Positions 1 through 9,500 of a stretch of DNA of 64,000 bases are shown piece after piece. The stretch's first letter is position 1, and every line of letters begins with the position of its first letter. Source of the stretch: Hassallia sp050875635 (GTDB lineage Bacteria > Cyanobacteriota > Cyanobacteriia > Cyanobacteriales > Nostocaceae); NCBI RefSeq assembly GCF_050875635.1, contig NZ_JBPAOH010000027.1, positions 4,301-68,300 on the forward strand. Reading direction: 5' to 3'. The position numbers and the translations under genes were made by a program. The notes beneath the pieces were generated by a model. It had not been told where the DNA came from. It made no database searches and saw only the letters and a list, made by a program, of their open reading frames with translations.

Positions 1-312
1 AGGTTTACCAGTTTTCGCTTCTAACCAATCAGCTAAAGGGACATCATGCCATCCTGTCAGATTGATGGCAACTTTGGCAATGCGTCCACTGGCATCCGCA
101 GGACCGGGAGTACCGACACCGATCGCCATGCTAAGATTATCTGGGTCAATTTGAGCGATCGCATCCACCATCGCCGCCATAACTGCTTCAGGTGTCGCTG
201 GTTGGGGAGTTGCCACAGTCAAAGATTGCAAACAAGTGCCATCCGCAGCAAATCGCCCCAACTTAATCGCCGTTCCCCCCAAGTCAATGCCGATTACTTG
301 AGAATTCACCAC
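1..312 (-). CDS. ROK-family sugar kinase (glucokinase-like), partial
   Basis: This is the N-terminal part of an ROK-family kinase that phosphorylates glucose or a related sugar in the cytoplasm; the rest lies beyond the window edge. Reading the minus strand from 312 gives a protein opening with the phosphate-1 motif IGIDLGGTAIKLG, followed by GVGTPGPADASG, which matches the second conserved block of ROK kinases. The frame runs open off position 1. The start is GTG; two GTG codons occur in tandem (312-310 and 309-307), so the exact start is ambiguous by one codon. The plus-strand frame over the same DNA is only a shadow. Family assignment is firm; substrate is inferred. Confidence 0.85.
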   Translation of the reverse strand, partial: MVNSQVIGIDLGGTAIKLGRFAADGTCLQSLTVATPQPATPEAVMAAMVDAIAQIDPDNLSMAIGVGTPGPADASGRIAKVAINLTGWHDVPLADWLEAKTGKP

Positions 313-362
313 ATTAAACCCAAAAGCGCAAATTTTCAGATTTCAAAAGCATCTTAGCGCCT

Positions 363-554
363 TTAGGTCTTAGCGCGAAAATCTTCTAATTTTGTCTGCT
401 GGGGTGCAACGCTGAATGCAGCCACACTCACGGGACGAAAACTAGATTGAGCCTGGAAAGATGTTACCGGCGCACCTCGTAAAATACCTGTCAGGGCGAC
501 AGAAAGCATAAATCCACCAGCAGCAGCCACGATTAAAGAAAGGTTATCTTTCAC
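363..554 (-). CDS. Small hypothetical protein with N-terminal membrane segment
   Basis: A 63-residue protein of unknown function. Residues 6-26 form one hydrophobic, Gly/Ala-rich segment (LIVAAAGGFMLSVALTGIL) after a short N-terminus with one lysine, so it could be a signal anchor. The remainder is polar and Ser/Gln/Ala-rich and ends FRAKT. It lies just upstream of the ROK kinase on the same strand with a 50-base gap, so the two may be cotranscribed. Its upstream region is taken over by a tandem repeat array. I recognise no domain; it is called because it has an ATG, a plausible membrane segment and operon-like spacing. Confidence 0.5.
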   Translation of the reverse strand: MKDNLSLIVAAAGGFMLSVALTGILRGAPVTSFQAQSSFRPVSVAAFSVAPQQTKLEDFRAKT

Positions 555-566
555 ACAAATCTCTCA

Positions 567-895
567 GTTGGTTGATAGTTGTTAGTTGTTAGTTGTTGGT
601 TGTTGGTTGATAGTTGTTGGTTGTTGGTTGTTGGTTGATAGTTGTTGGTTGTTGGTTGTTGGGTGTTGAGTGTTAGTTGTTGGTTGTTAGTTGTTAGTTG
701 TTGGTTGTAAAAAAGTAGCCATAACCACTATCCACTATCCACTATCCACCATCCACCATCCACTATCCACCAACTACTATCCACTATCCACCAACTACTA
801 TCAACTATCAACTATCCACTACCCACTATCCACTACCCACTACCCACTACCCACTACCCACTACCCACTATCAACTATCCACTATCCACCAACTA
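567..895. repeat. STRR-type tandem repeat array with inverted arms
   Basis: The left arm (about 567-707) is a run of degenerate TTGTTGG/TAGTTGT units. The right arm (about 721-895) is a run of CCACTAT/CTACCCA units. The arms are roughly complementary, so the array could fold as a long imperfect hairpin. It has the look of the short tandemly repeated repetitive sequences known in heterocystous cyanobacteria. The last repeat unit supplies the stop codon of the convergent permease gene at 893. Confidence 0.85.
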
Positions 896-1789
896 CTTCC
901 GGATACTATTTTCTTTCCGCAAACGGGGATTGACAAATTCATTTAACCCCTCACCCAGCAGCGACAACCCAACTACCATTAAAGTCATCGCCAAACCGGG
1001 AAAAAGCGTAGTCCACCAAATACCTGTGGGTAGTGCTTCTAAAGCTTGTTTTAAATCGTGTCCCCATTCTGCCACTTCTTCGGGAAGTCCTAGCCCCAAA
1101 AAGCCCAAACCCCCCAACACCAAAATTGCATCAGCAGCGTTGAGGGTGAAAAGTACAGGTACGCTTTGAATTACGTTGAAAAAGAGATATTTAGAAAGAA
1201 CTTGCCAAGTGTTCGCACCCATTGCTTGGGCAGCTTCGATGAAGACTTCAGTTTTCACGCTGACAGTGTGGTTGCGGACAACGCGGTAATATTGGGGGAT
1301 GTAAGCAATACTAATTGCGATCGCTGCATTTAATATTCCCCTTCCCACCACAAACGCCAGCGTCACGGAAAGCAGCAACCCCGGTAAGGTATAAATGCTA
1401 TCCATAAAAAACAGTAAAACCTTATCAACTCTACCACCCAGATAGCCACTCAGCATCCCCAAAGGCACACCGATAAACATACTGAGTGAAGTAGCTAAAA
1501 TAACTACTTGCAAAGCAGCTTGAGCGCCGAAAACAGTGCGCGAAAACACATCATAGCCCAAGCGACTAGTGCCAAACCAATGTTTCCCGGAGAGTGGCTC
1601 ATGAGGAACGTTACCGAGGAAATCTGTAGGATCTTGCAGCCATCCCCAAGCTTGAAAGACCGGAGCGAAAAAAGCCAAGAAGACGAAAAACAAAGTAATA
1701 GCTATCCCAGTCAGCATTAATTGCCGAGATAAATTGGGATTGTTCGCAAAACTAAAAAATCTGGGTAGCGGTTTTTTGATAACGGTCAT
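893..1789 (-). CDS. ABC transporter permease, DppC/OppC family
   Basis: An inner-membrane permease of the dipeptide/oligopeptide/nickel (DppC/OppC) family, 298 residues, the normal family length. It has an N-terminal cytoplasmic stretch, a first membrane helix near residues 24-45, a periplasmic segment containing the family-typical GTSRLGYDVFSR, then about five more helices. The cytoplasmic EAA loop (EAAQAMGANTWQVLSKYL) that contacts the ATPase is visible near residues 184-201. No DppB, binding protein or ATPase gene is adjacent, so its partners must be elsewhere; scattered subunit genes are common in cyanobacteria. The ATG at 1789 is the start. The stop lies in the repeat array. Substrate unknown. 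Confidence 0.88.
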   Translation of the reverse strand: MTVIKKPLPRFFSFANNPNLSRQLMLTGIAITLFFVFLAFFAPVFQAWGWLQDPTDFLGNVPHEPLSGKHWFGTSRLGYDVFSRTVFGAQAALQVVILATSLSMFIGVPLGMLSGYLGGRVDKVLLFFMDSIYTLPGLLLSVTLAFVVGRGILNAAIAISIAYIPQYYRVVRNHTVSVKTEVFIEAAQAMGANTWQVLSKYLFFNVIQSVPVLFTLNAADAILVLGGLGFLGLGLPEEVAEWGHDLKQALEALPTGIWWTTLFPGLAMTLMVVGLSLLGEGLNEFVNPRLRKENSIRK

Positions 1790-1888
1790 GAGCGATCGCC
1801 TGCATCAAGCAAGATACGCTGACTATTGTACATATAGGGATTGGGTACTGGGTACTAGGGACTAGGAAGAGTATCTATATTATTTCTT

Positions 1889-1920
1889 TCCAATGCCCAA
1901 TGCCCAATGCCCCATGCCCT
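1889..1920. repeat. Short CCCAATG heptamer array
   Basis: About four units of CCCAATG/CCCCATG. The array runs directly into the stop codon of the NTRC gene (1920-1922). Confidence 0.7.
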
Positions 1921-3287
1921 TAAAGATTACTTTCAATCAACTTGCGGTACTCGCTTTTTTGCTTGACACCTTTAACTTCGTTGATCAGTTCTTTATTTTT
2001 GAACAGTTGAATCGTCGGTGTTCCTGTGACGTTAGCATTTTGGGCAATTTCGCGGTCTTTGTCGATGTCAATTTCGACAAAGTGGATTTTACCATCAAAT
2101 TCATCCACTACTTTATTTAAAATTGGTTTGAGGGTATGGCAAGGACCGCAGCCAGGAGAAACGTATTTGACAAGAATTAGGCGATCGCTTTCATGAAACA
2201 GCTTCCGTAAAGCATAACCCCCTGCATGGCGCGTTGCATTTAAATCAAATTCTTCTGGGGTTTTCTTCTCAGCAGGCTGATGTTCTAATTCATTATCTGA
2301 AGTTTCCGGTTTTTGATGAAATTCTTCAATCAAACCAGTAGAAGACAACCAGCGTTCAGCCAACATTGCCGCCATACAACCGGTACCTGCAGCCGTAATT
2401 GCTTGACGAAACTCATGGTCTTGCACGTCACCAGCCGCAAATACGCCTTCTACACTCGTTTCTACAGAACCGTGTTTGGTGACAACGTAACCCACTTCAT
2501 CAAGTTCTATTTGTCCTTCAAACAAAGATGTATTCGGCTTGTGACCAACGGCGTAAAATAAACCCTTAACGTGCAGTTGACTTTCTTCACCGGTTCTGCT
2601 ATTGCGGATTTTCACTCCTTCCATGTGACCGTTACCAAAAATATCCACGGCTTCGGTGTTCCAATGTACCTGGATTTTCGGGTTACTCAAAACGCGGTCT
2701 TGCATCGCTTTCGAGGCACGCATTTTCTCAGTGCGTACCAGCATATTTACCTTTGAGCCATATTTCGTCAGGTAAATTGCTTCTTCTGCTGCCGAGTCAC
2801 CAGCGCCAATTACAGCCAATTCTGCACCGTGGAAAATCGGTGTAGCACCATCACAGATAGCACAAGCCGATATACCGCGACTCCAAAATTCATGTTCGCT
2901 GGGTAAACCCAAACGCTTTGCGGTCGCACCTGTGGCAATAATAATACTGTGGGTTTTAAATTCCCGTTCCTCAGAGCGGACAGTATAAGGACGCTGACTC
3001 AAGTCAACCGATATCACATCTTCAGTATATAACTCGGCTCCCCAACGCTCCGCCTGAGCCTTCATCTCATCCATCAGTTCGGGTCCGGTAATCCCGCGTG
3101 GAAACCCTGGAAAGTTCTCAACTTCAGTCGTTGTCATCAACTGACCACCAGGTAAACCCCCAGCTTGGAAGCCTTCAAATACCACAGGTTTCAGGTTAGC
3201 CCGTCCCGCATAAATAGCCGCCGTGTATCCAGCAGGACCCGAACCGATAATTACTAAGTTTTCTACTGTAGGGTTAGTCATACGCAA
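1920..3287 (-). CDS. ntrC: NADPH-thioredoxin reductase C (NTRC): reductase fused to thioredoxin
   Basis: A bifunctional redox enzyme that uses NADPH to reduce its own C-terminal thioredoxin domain; in phototrophs the family supplies electrons to 2-Cys peroxiredoxin. The FAD-binding motif GSGPAG is at residues 15-20, the reductase redox pair CAIC at 142-145, the NADPH-binding GAGDSA at 161-166, and the second FAD motif near GVFAAGDV (281-288). A polar linker (about 325-345) leads to a thioredoxin domain with CGPC at 380-383. The length, 455 residues, fits NTRC and not a plain TrxB. The first ATG is at 3287, but the second (3281) gives the more usual start MTNPTVEN. The symbol ntrC here means the NTRC enzyme, not the nitrogen regulator. 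Confidence 0.95.
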   Translation of the reverse strand: MRMTNPTVENLVIIGSGPAGYTAAIYAGRANLKPVVFEGFQAGGLPGGQLMTTTEVENFPGFPRGITGPELMDEMKAQAERWGAELYTEDVISVDLSQRPYTVRSEEREFKTHSIIIATGATAKRLGLPSEHEFWSRGISACAICDGATPIFHGAELAVIGAGDSAAEEAIYLTKYGSKVNMLVRTEKMRASKAMQDRVLSNPKIQVHWNTEAVDIFGNGHMEGVKIRNSRTGEESQLHVKGLFYAVGHKPNTSLFEGQIELDEVGYVVTKHGSVETSVEGVFAAGDVQDHEFRQAITAAGTGCMAAMLAERWLSSTGLIEEFHQKPETSDNELEHQPAEKKTPEEFDLNATRHAGGYALRKLFHESDRLILVKYVSPGCGPCHTLKPILNKVVDEFDGKIHFVEIDIDKDREIAQNANVTGTPTIQLFKNKELINEVKGVKQKSEYRKLIESNL

Positions 3288-3342
3288 TTAAACGAACTCA
3301 TAACGACTACGCTTATTCTAGCACAATAAATTGGATAAGTTC

Positions 3343-3398
3343 GTAGTCGGCGCTTCAGCGCTGTTAGCGAAGCTTTCCCGCAGGGTAGCGCTAACTAC
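3343..3398. repeat. Nested palindromic intergenic repeat
   Basis: The outer arms GTAGT...ACTAC enclose GGCGCTTCAGCGCT and the imperfect palindrome TAGCGAAGC...TAGCGCTA. It resembles dispersed cyanobacterial palindromes and lies between the NTRC promoter region and the pilin gene. Confidence 0.6.
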
Positions 3399-3503
3399 AA
3401 TCTAAAGATTTTTTTTCCAGGGTGATATGAAAGCGATCGAAAGTGGGCAACTTATATCTAGAAAGCAATCAAAATATTACATCGAAACTTTCCGGAGAAA
3501 CCC

Positions 3504-4070
3504 ATGCTTAAGCCAGAATTACAAGCTAAATTCCTGCACAACCTAAACCGTAAGAAAAAAGGCGATGAAGGTTTTACTCTTATTGAATTACTAGTAGTAG
3601 TAATTATTATCGGTGTGTTAGCAGCGATCGCATTGCCTTCACTCCTCAGCCAAGTTAGTAAAGCTAGACAGTCAGAAGCAAAGCAGAATAGCGGTGCTAT
3701 GAACCGGGCGCAACAGGCATACTTCTTAGAGAATAATAACGCCTTTACAAGCCAACTTGAACAGTTAGCTCTTGGTATCAGATCACAAACTGACAACTAT
3801 AGCTACGAAATCAGTTCTGCTGGTAGTACTGGCACACACATCACCAATAAAGCCAAATCCATCAAAGCGAAACTGAAGTCTTATGCTGGTGTCGTTTATA
3901 CATCCACCCAGACTGTGAACGGCGTCAATGAAGCAATCACCTTATCAATTTTATGTGAAAGTGTTAACCCAGCAAATACAGATAATAGCAATGGTATAAC
4001 GGTAAACGATGGTACTAATGGTCCTAATTGTCCTACTGATGCCACTGGTGCAATGAAAACCATCAAGTAA
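3504..4070 (+). CDS. pilA: Type IV pilin (PilA-like)
   Basis: A prepilin that would be cut by a PilD-type peptidase and assembled into type IV pili, which cyanobacteria use for motility and DNA uptake. The leader is Lys/Arg-rich and ends in glycine at residue 23; the mature protein starts with Phe24 and has the invariant Glu at mature position +5 (residue 28) in GFTLIELLVVV, followed by the hydrophobic spine to about residue 45. The globular part begins SQVSKARQSEAKQNSGAMNRAQQAYF, a block I associate with cyanobacterial major pilins. Only one pair of cysteines (in ILCESVN and GPNCPTD) lies near the C-terminus, fitting a D-region disulfide. A GGAGAAACCC stretch precedes the ATG. It is followed by a hairpin and a glycosyltransferase gene. 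Confidence 0.93.
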   Translation: MLKPELQAKFLHNLNRKKKGDEGFTLIELLVVVIIIGVLAAIALPSLLSQVSKARQSEAKQNSGAMNRAQQAYFLENNNAFTSQLEQLALGIRSQTDNYSYEISSAGSTGTHITNKAKSIKAKLKSYAGVVYTSTQTVNGVNEAITLSILCESVNPANTDNSNGITVNDGTNGPNCPTDATGAMKTIK

Positions 4071-4128
4071 GCAATATCAAAGTAATTGCCTTCGCAATTG
4101 CGGTTACATCTAGATTAAGTATGAGACT

Positions 4129-4156
4129 AGAGTGGGTAGTATAAACTACCCACTCT
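4129..4156 (+). terminator. Hairpin after the pilin gene
   Basis: A perfect 12-bp stem (AGAGTGGGTAGT / ACTACCCACTCT) with a 4-base loop. The following T-run is weak (AAATTT), so it may act as an mRNA 3'-end stabiliser rather than a strong terminator. Confidence 0.65.
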
Positions 4157-4188
4157 AAATTTGTGAAAACTCAAAATTAGTGTATTAA

Positions 4189-6426
4189 ATGACTCTTAAC
4201 TCCTCTTTGACTAATTTCGCCAGTTGGCAGCAGCAAGCCGAACAATGTCTAATTCAAAGTGACTACTACAAGGCTGCAATTATTTACGAACAAGCTATTG
4301 AAGCAGAGCCTGAGGTAAAATCCCACTACTGGCATTTAGGGTTAATGTTGCTGTTGCACGGACAAGAAGCGGAGGCACAGACAACTTGGCTGATGGCAAT
4401 GATGGAGGGTGAGCCGGAACAAATCGAACTGTGGAACGAGGAACTGGCACTGATACTGGAAGCTGAAGCAGAACGGCGTTCAGCACTAGCAGATCGTTCT
4501 ACTGCTTATTTGCTACGCCATCATTTAGGTGAAATTCAAAGAAAAAATGTTAACAATTTATTACATTTGATTCAGCTTTCGATTGAATTAGAAACTTTTA
4601 CTGGTGATGAGCTAGCTTCTTGGGAAATAATTGAACTACTGCGTTCAAAGCAACCTGGAAAAGTTGATGTTAATCATTTAATGCAAGTGTTACAGCTAGT
4701 TTTAGACTGCGATCCACTACATCCTTTGTCGCGAGATTTTGCTGAAGCTTGTTTACTGCATTTAGAGCATTTACCTAAATATTTTGCTGTCGTACTGGTG
4801 GCTGCAATTAATGTTGCTTACTCGCTACTGCAACCAGCACAAGCGGTAAAACTAGCAGAGTTGTGTCAGCGAATCGATGCTGAAGATTTAGAATTGTTAA
4901 GACATTTAGCTGCTTTTTATCAAAATTCTGGCGATTATACAAAAGGTATAGAAATAGCTAAGAAATGCTATTCGCTATTAAAACCAGAAGCGCTATCAGA
5001 TAGAGTTTTTGCCAATCATTTGATGTTGCGAGGGCTGATGTATGCTGGTGGATACCGCGAGGAAGCTCAGAAGGTTGTAGAACTTCAAGAGTCTCTACTG
5101 CGTGAACTAGTAGAACAGCAGCCAATTTTAAATGACTCTGCTCAGATTTCACGCTTGTTGATATCGACGTTTTTTTTACCTTATCTTCGCGATGATTTAA
5201 AGCAAAATCGAAAAATCCAAAATCAAGTTGCGGCTTTGTGCCAATCGAATCTACAAAATTATGCTAACGAGCAAGCAGAGTGGTATAAAAAGCGGCGATC
5301 GCTAGTATCTAAAAAGCTTGATAAATTAGATAAACCTTTGAAAATTGGCTATTTATCTAATTGTTTAAGGCAGCATTCTGTGGGGTGGTTAGCGCGATGG
5401 TTATTTGAGTATCACAACCGCGATCGCTTTGAAATTTATGGCTATTTTGTTAATTACAAACAAAAAGAAGACCCCTTACAAGAATGGTATGCCAATCAGG
5501 TCAACCAGGCACACAAAATGGGAATAGATAGCCGAGAAATTGCTGAAAAAATTTATCAAGATGAAATTGATATATTAATTGATTTAGATAGCCTCACTTT
5601 AGATATTAGCTGTGAAGTGATGGCGCTAAAACCTGCTTTGATACAAGCTACATGGTTGGGTTGGGATGCATCGGGAATACCGGCGGTTGATTATTTCATT
5701 GCCGATCCTTATGTACTGCCAGATGATGCTCAAAATTACTACTCAGAGAAAATCTGGCGCTTACCCCAAACTTACATAGCAGTGGATGGTTTTGAGGTAG
5801 GTGTGCCTACCCTACGTCGCGAGCATTTGAATATTCCTAGCGATGCCATAGTCTATCTTAGTGCCCAAGGGGGCTGCAAGCGACATCCAGATACTATTCG
5901 CTTGCAAATGAGAATTTTAAAAGCAGTACCAAATAGCTACTTCTTGATTAAAGGATTAGCCGAAGAAGAAGCGATTAAAAGCTTTTTTCATCGGATTGCA
6001 AATGAAGAGGGAGTGGATAGCGATCGCTTGCGATTTTTACCAATGGTTCGTTCCGAAGCGATACACCGAGCTAATTTATCACTTGCCGATGTGGTCTTAG
6101 ATACTTATCCTTACAACGGCGCAACGACCACTTTAGAGACTCTATGGATGGGAATTCCTTTAGTTACAAGAGTAGGAGAACAATTTGCCGCACGTAACAG
6201 CTACACCATGATGATGAATGCTGGTATTACACAAGGCATTGCCTGGACAGATGAAGAATATGTAGATTGGGGTATTCGCTTAGGTAAAGACTCAGCTTTG
6301 CGGCAAAAAATCGCTTGGCAACTGCAACAATCACGTCACACAGCACCGTTATGGAATGCTGAACAATTTACCCAGCAGATGGAGAAAGCTTATAGAGAAA
6401 TGTGGCAAATCTATCTTGATACTTAG
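4189..6426 (+). CDS. TPR protein with SPINDLY-type O-GlcNAc transferase domain (GT41)
   Basis: A 745-residue GT41-family protein predicted to transfer a sugar from a nucleotide donor to Ser/Thr of proteins in the cytoplasm. Residues about 1-330 are helical TPR-like repeats (for example YYKAAIIYEQAIEAEPEVKSHYWHLGL). The catalytic half starts near residue 384 with IGYLSNCLRQHSVGWL. The donor-binding block DTYPYNGATTTLETLWMGIP follows near residue 638. It starts 118 bases after the pilin gene on the same strand and converges with a giant gene carrying a second copy of this domain type. Location suggests modification of pilin or another surface protein, but that is inference from context only. 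The ATG at 4189 has no strong ribosome-binding site. Confidence 0.88.
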   Translation: MTLNSSLTNFASWQQQAEQCLIQSDYYKAAIIYEQAIEAEPEVKSHYWHLGLMLLLHGQEAEAQTTWLMAMMEGEPEQIELWNEELALILEAEAERRSALADRSTAYLLRHHLGEIQRKNVNNLLHLIQLSIELETFTGDELASWEIIELLRSKQPGKVDVNHLMQVLQLVLDCDPLHPLSRDFAEACLLHLEHLPKYFAVVLVAAINVAYSLLQPAQAVKLAELCQRIDAEDLELLRHLAAFYQNSGDYTKGIEIAKKCYSLLKPEALSDRVFANHLMLRGLMYAGGYREEAQKVVELQESLLRELVEQQPILNDSAQISRLLISTFFLPYLRDDLKQNRKIQNQVAALCQSNLQNYANEQAEWYKKRRSLVSKKLDKLDKPLKIGYLSNCLRQHSVGWLARWLFEYHNRDRFEIYGYFVNYKQKEDPLQEWYANQVNQAHKMGIDSREIAEKIYQDEIDILIDLDSLTLDISCEVMALKPALIQATWLGWDASGIPAVDYFIADPYVLPDDAQNYYSEKIWRLPQTYIAVDGFEVGVPTLRREHLNIPSDAIVYLSAQGGCKRHPDTIRLQMRILKAVPNSYFLIKGLAEEEAIKSFFHRIANEEGVDSDRLRFLPMVRSEAIHRANLSLADVVLDTYPYNGATTTLETLWMGIPLVTRVGEQFAARNSYTMMMNAGITQGIAWTDEEYVDWGIRLGKDSALRQKIAWQLQQSRHTAPLWNAEQFTQQMEKAYREMWQIYLDT

Positions 6427-6455
6427 GATTGAATTATAAAATATATTTTTACAAA

Positions 6456-6495
6456 AAGGGATTGCTCTATAAATAACTGAAATAGAGCATCCCTT
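6456..6495. terminator. Bidirectional terminator between convergent glycosyltransferase genes
   Basis: Arms AAGGGATTGCTCTAT and ATAGAGCATCCCTT pair with one bulged T. A-rich sequence lies on the left and T-rich on the right, so it can serve both genes. Confidence 0.75.
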
Positions 6496-6500
6496 ATTTA

Positions 6501-9500
6501 TTAACCTTCCCGTATAACGCGCCGATAAAACTCTTCCAATGCTTCTATACAAGTTTTATCATCATAGAGATAGGAATGGCGCTCTACCATTTGTTCAACA
6601 ATGCTGTTTCTCCACTTTTGGTCTACCCCTAATTTAGTAGCAATATCGATATATTCCGCTTCAGTTTTAGCAATTGTGTCAGTGACTCCTAGCATTTGTA
6701 AAATTCCATAGGAATGCCGACCGCGCATAAATTCACCAGGACAAGTAACAATAGGTAAATTGCAGGCGATCGCTTCTAAAGTGGTATTACCACCTGACCA
6801 TAAGAAAGTGTCTAAAAATATATCTGAAACACAGTTAAGGTTACAATAATCATCCCAACCTATTCGAGGCAATATTACACAATATTCTTCACTCTTTAAG
6901 CCAAACTCAGCAAAAGCAACTTGGAGCCGTTGCCTAAATATCTCAGTAATATAATCACTTCCGTGAGATATAAAAACAAACTGAGCTTGGGAAACTTTTT
7001 GAGCTATTGCTGGGAAAATATAGTCATACTGTGGCAAATATTTAAACAGAGATTGGCAGGATAAATATACTACGGCTTCTTCTTTTAGTCCAAATTCTGA
7101 GCGCGGTTTTTTCGGTTTAGGAATATTGGGTTTTTTATAGGAAATTCCAATATTAGGCAAGCAAATCAACTTTTCGCAATAGTGTTGTTGAGCATTGTCT
7201 GGTTCCATTAATTCGCAAGATAAAAAGTAATCGATTGTCGGGATACCTGAAGTGATGGGATGTCCCCAGGTTGTACACTGTACTGGTGCTAAACGCAATC
7301 CTGCTATTTGTGTCATTTCCGGATGCATACCGATATCTAGAATAACCAGCACATGTATTTCATCGGCGGCAATTTGTTTGCAGACTGCTTCCATATCTTC
7401 TGGTATGTGATGAAAAATATCACTATACAACCGGAATTGCTGAGTTAGAGGGTCTACTTTTGCATCTGTGTAGTAGCAATATATCTCAAACTGTTGGCGG
7501 TTACAGTTTCGCAGCCAGCCAAGCATTAATTTACCGACTGTATGTCCTCGCATACAGTTAGATACATAACCAACACGAATTTTTTGGTTTTGACTCAGAA
7601 CAGGTTTAGAAAGTGGCTTAACCCATTCGGGATAGTTGGCAGACATCACTTTATGGGCAAACTCTCCGTACTGTTTTTGTAGTTCTAAATCATCTTTACC
7701 TTGATATTGTAAGTAAAAATTTGTCCGGCTACCTATAGTTTCTAGAGCGCTTTTTTTAGCTTCAGCAGTATCTAGAGATGTCTGTTGAATTAATTCTTGT
7801 AAGCCATGAATAAACCGCTGTCTATAAAAAGAAATTTCCTCTTTATTTTCATAAATAATTGGTAGCATACGTTGGCTTTCGAGCTTTAAAGCCAAAACAT
7901 CTGGTAATAACTGTGATGCTTCACTAGCAATTGCGATCGCTTCCTTTGTTCTACCGAAAATTTGCAAGGTTAAAGCATACTGAAAATAAAGGTTCGCTGA
8001 ATTTGGATAAACTCTTATACCTTCTTTATAAGTATTGATAGTTCCTTCGTCTTGATTGAGTTTTTGATAACAAGTAGCCAAGGAAAGATATAAATGTATA
8101 TCTCCTATTTTATTTTCTAAAAACTTATGATATTCCTCAACCGCTTCTTGATATTTTCCCTGCCTGTAAAAAGCATAACCATAGTTAAGTGCTGCTTCTG
8201 CACAGTCATTTTTAGCTTCAAAAGCGGCTCCCATATTGTACAAAATATCTGGATTACGTGGTTTTAATTCCAGAGCTTTTTCATAAGCAATAATAGCTTC
8301 ATCTATTTCGTTCTTTTCTAGTAAAACATTACCTAAATTGAGATAACTACCAAAATGGTTTGGTTTGGCTGCAATAGCTTGACGATAAATTGATTCAGCT
8401 TGCTTAAAATCACCTTTTTCTAAGAAGATATTACCCAATCTATTGTAAGCATCAATCCAGTTAACATCGAGAGCAATTGCTTGTTTATAAGCTTTAATTG
8501 CTTGGGTAACAGCACCGAGCTTTTCTTGAACCAAACCTAGAGTGTAATGTTGAATAGCTCCTAATGGTTCAATTTGCAGACATTTTTTAAGTGCATTTAG
8601 CGCTTCTTGATTGCGTGCAGTAGTATAATATAATGTACCAAGATTTAGCCAAGCTGATGCATGGTTATTATCCAACTCTAATACATTATTAAATTTTTCT
8701 TCTGCTTCGATAAATTGTCTATTATGGTAAAGTGCTAGAGCTTCTGTATGCAGTTGATTTATTGTTTGTTGATTATTATCAATTTCAAGCTGATAGTTGC
8801 AGATATCTTCGCTCAATAACTTATTATTCAAGTCGTAAAATGGAAGATTCTCTGCTTTTGCTTGTGCTAAGACTTGTTTATTTTCATGTTGCAAAATAAT
8901 TCTTGCTTGGATACGAGGTAGCAAAGCTTCCCACTGAATATCAGCCAAATCTCTAATTAGAGATATTTCTAATCCTTCGCTAACATCTAAATTTTCTTCC
9001 ATTAGCAAATTCATAGTTACACCAGATAATAAAAGTTCGGCATCTTCAAGAGAAATATTACTGGTATCGATTAGCAAGGTTGTACGATCGCTATCGGCAT
9101 GAGCTGCGATCGCGCTAATAACTTGTTGCAGTTCTAAACCGAGTAATTCTTCTGGCTGTGACCAATCTGGAAATACAATTAAATTAGTTTCTCTGAGATT
9201 TAATGGCAAAAGAGTAGTATTTATTAACACTGAGCTAATTTCTTTCGCCATTTTTGACCAAGAAAACTGTTTCGCTTGTTTTAATCCAGCAGCAATCAGA
9301 GAGTTGCGAACAGATGGCTTTTGTACCTCACACAATGCATTTGCCATCTCCTCAATATCATCATCTTGCACGTACAATGCTGCTTTTCCTGCTACTTCTG
9401 GAATTGATGCATTCGGACAAGTAATCACAGGACAACCACAAGCGATCGCTTCCAAAACGGGCAAACCAAATCCTTCATATTTAGAAGGATAAATCAGCGC

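Noticed and set aside
567..895. Possible CRISPR array in the tandem repeats
   Set aside because: Units are only 7-8 bases, directly adjacent, with no unique spacers; they are STRR-type repeats. The same applies to the arrays at 14309, 15803, 18193, 40583, 42322, 55235 and 63232.
691..933. An 80-codon plus-strand frame
   Set aside because: It translates the repeat array into low-complexity Thr/His/Tyr/Pro repeats and overlaps the permease gene end.
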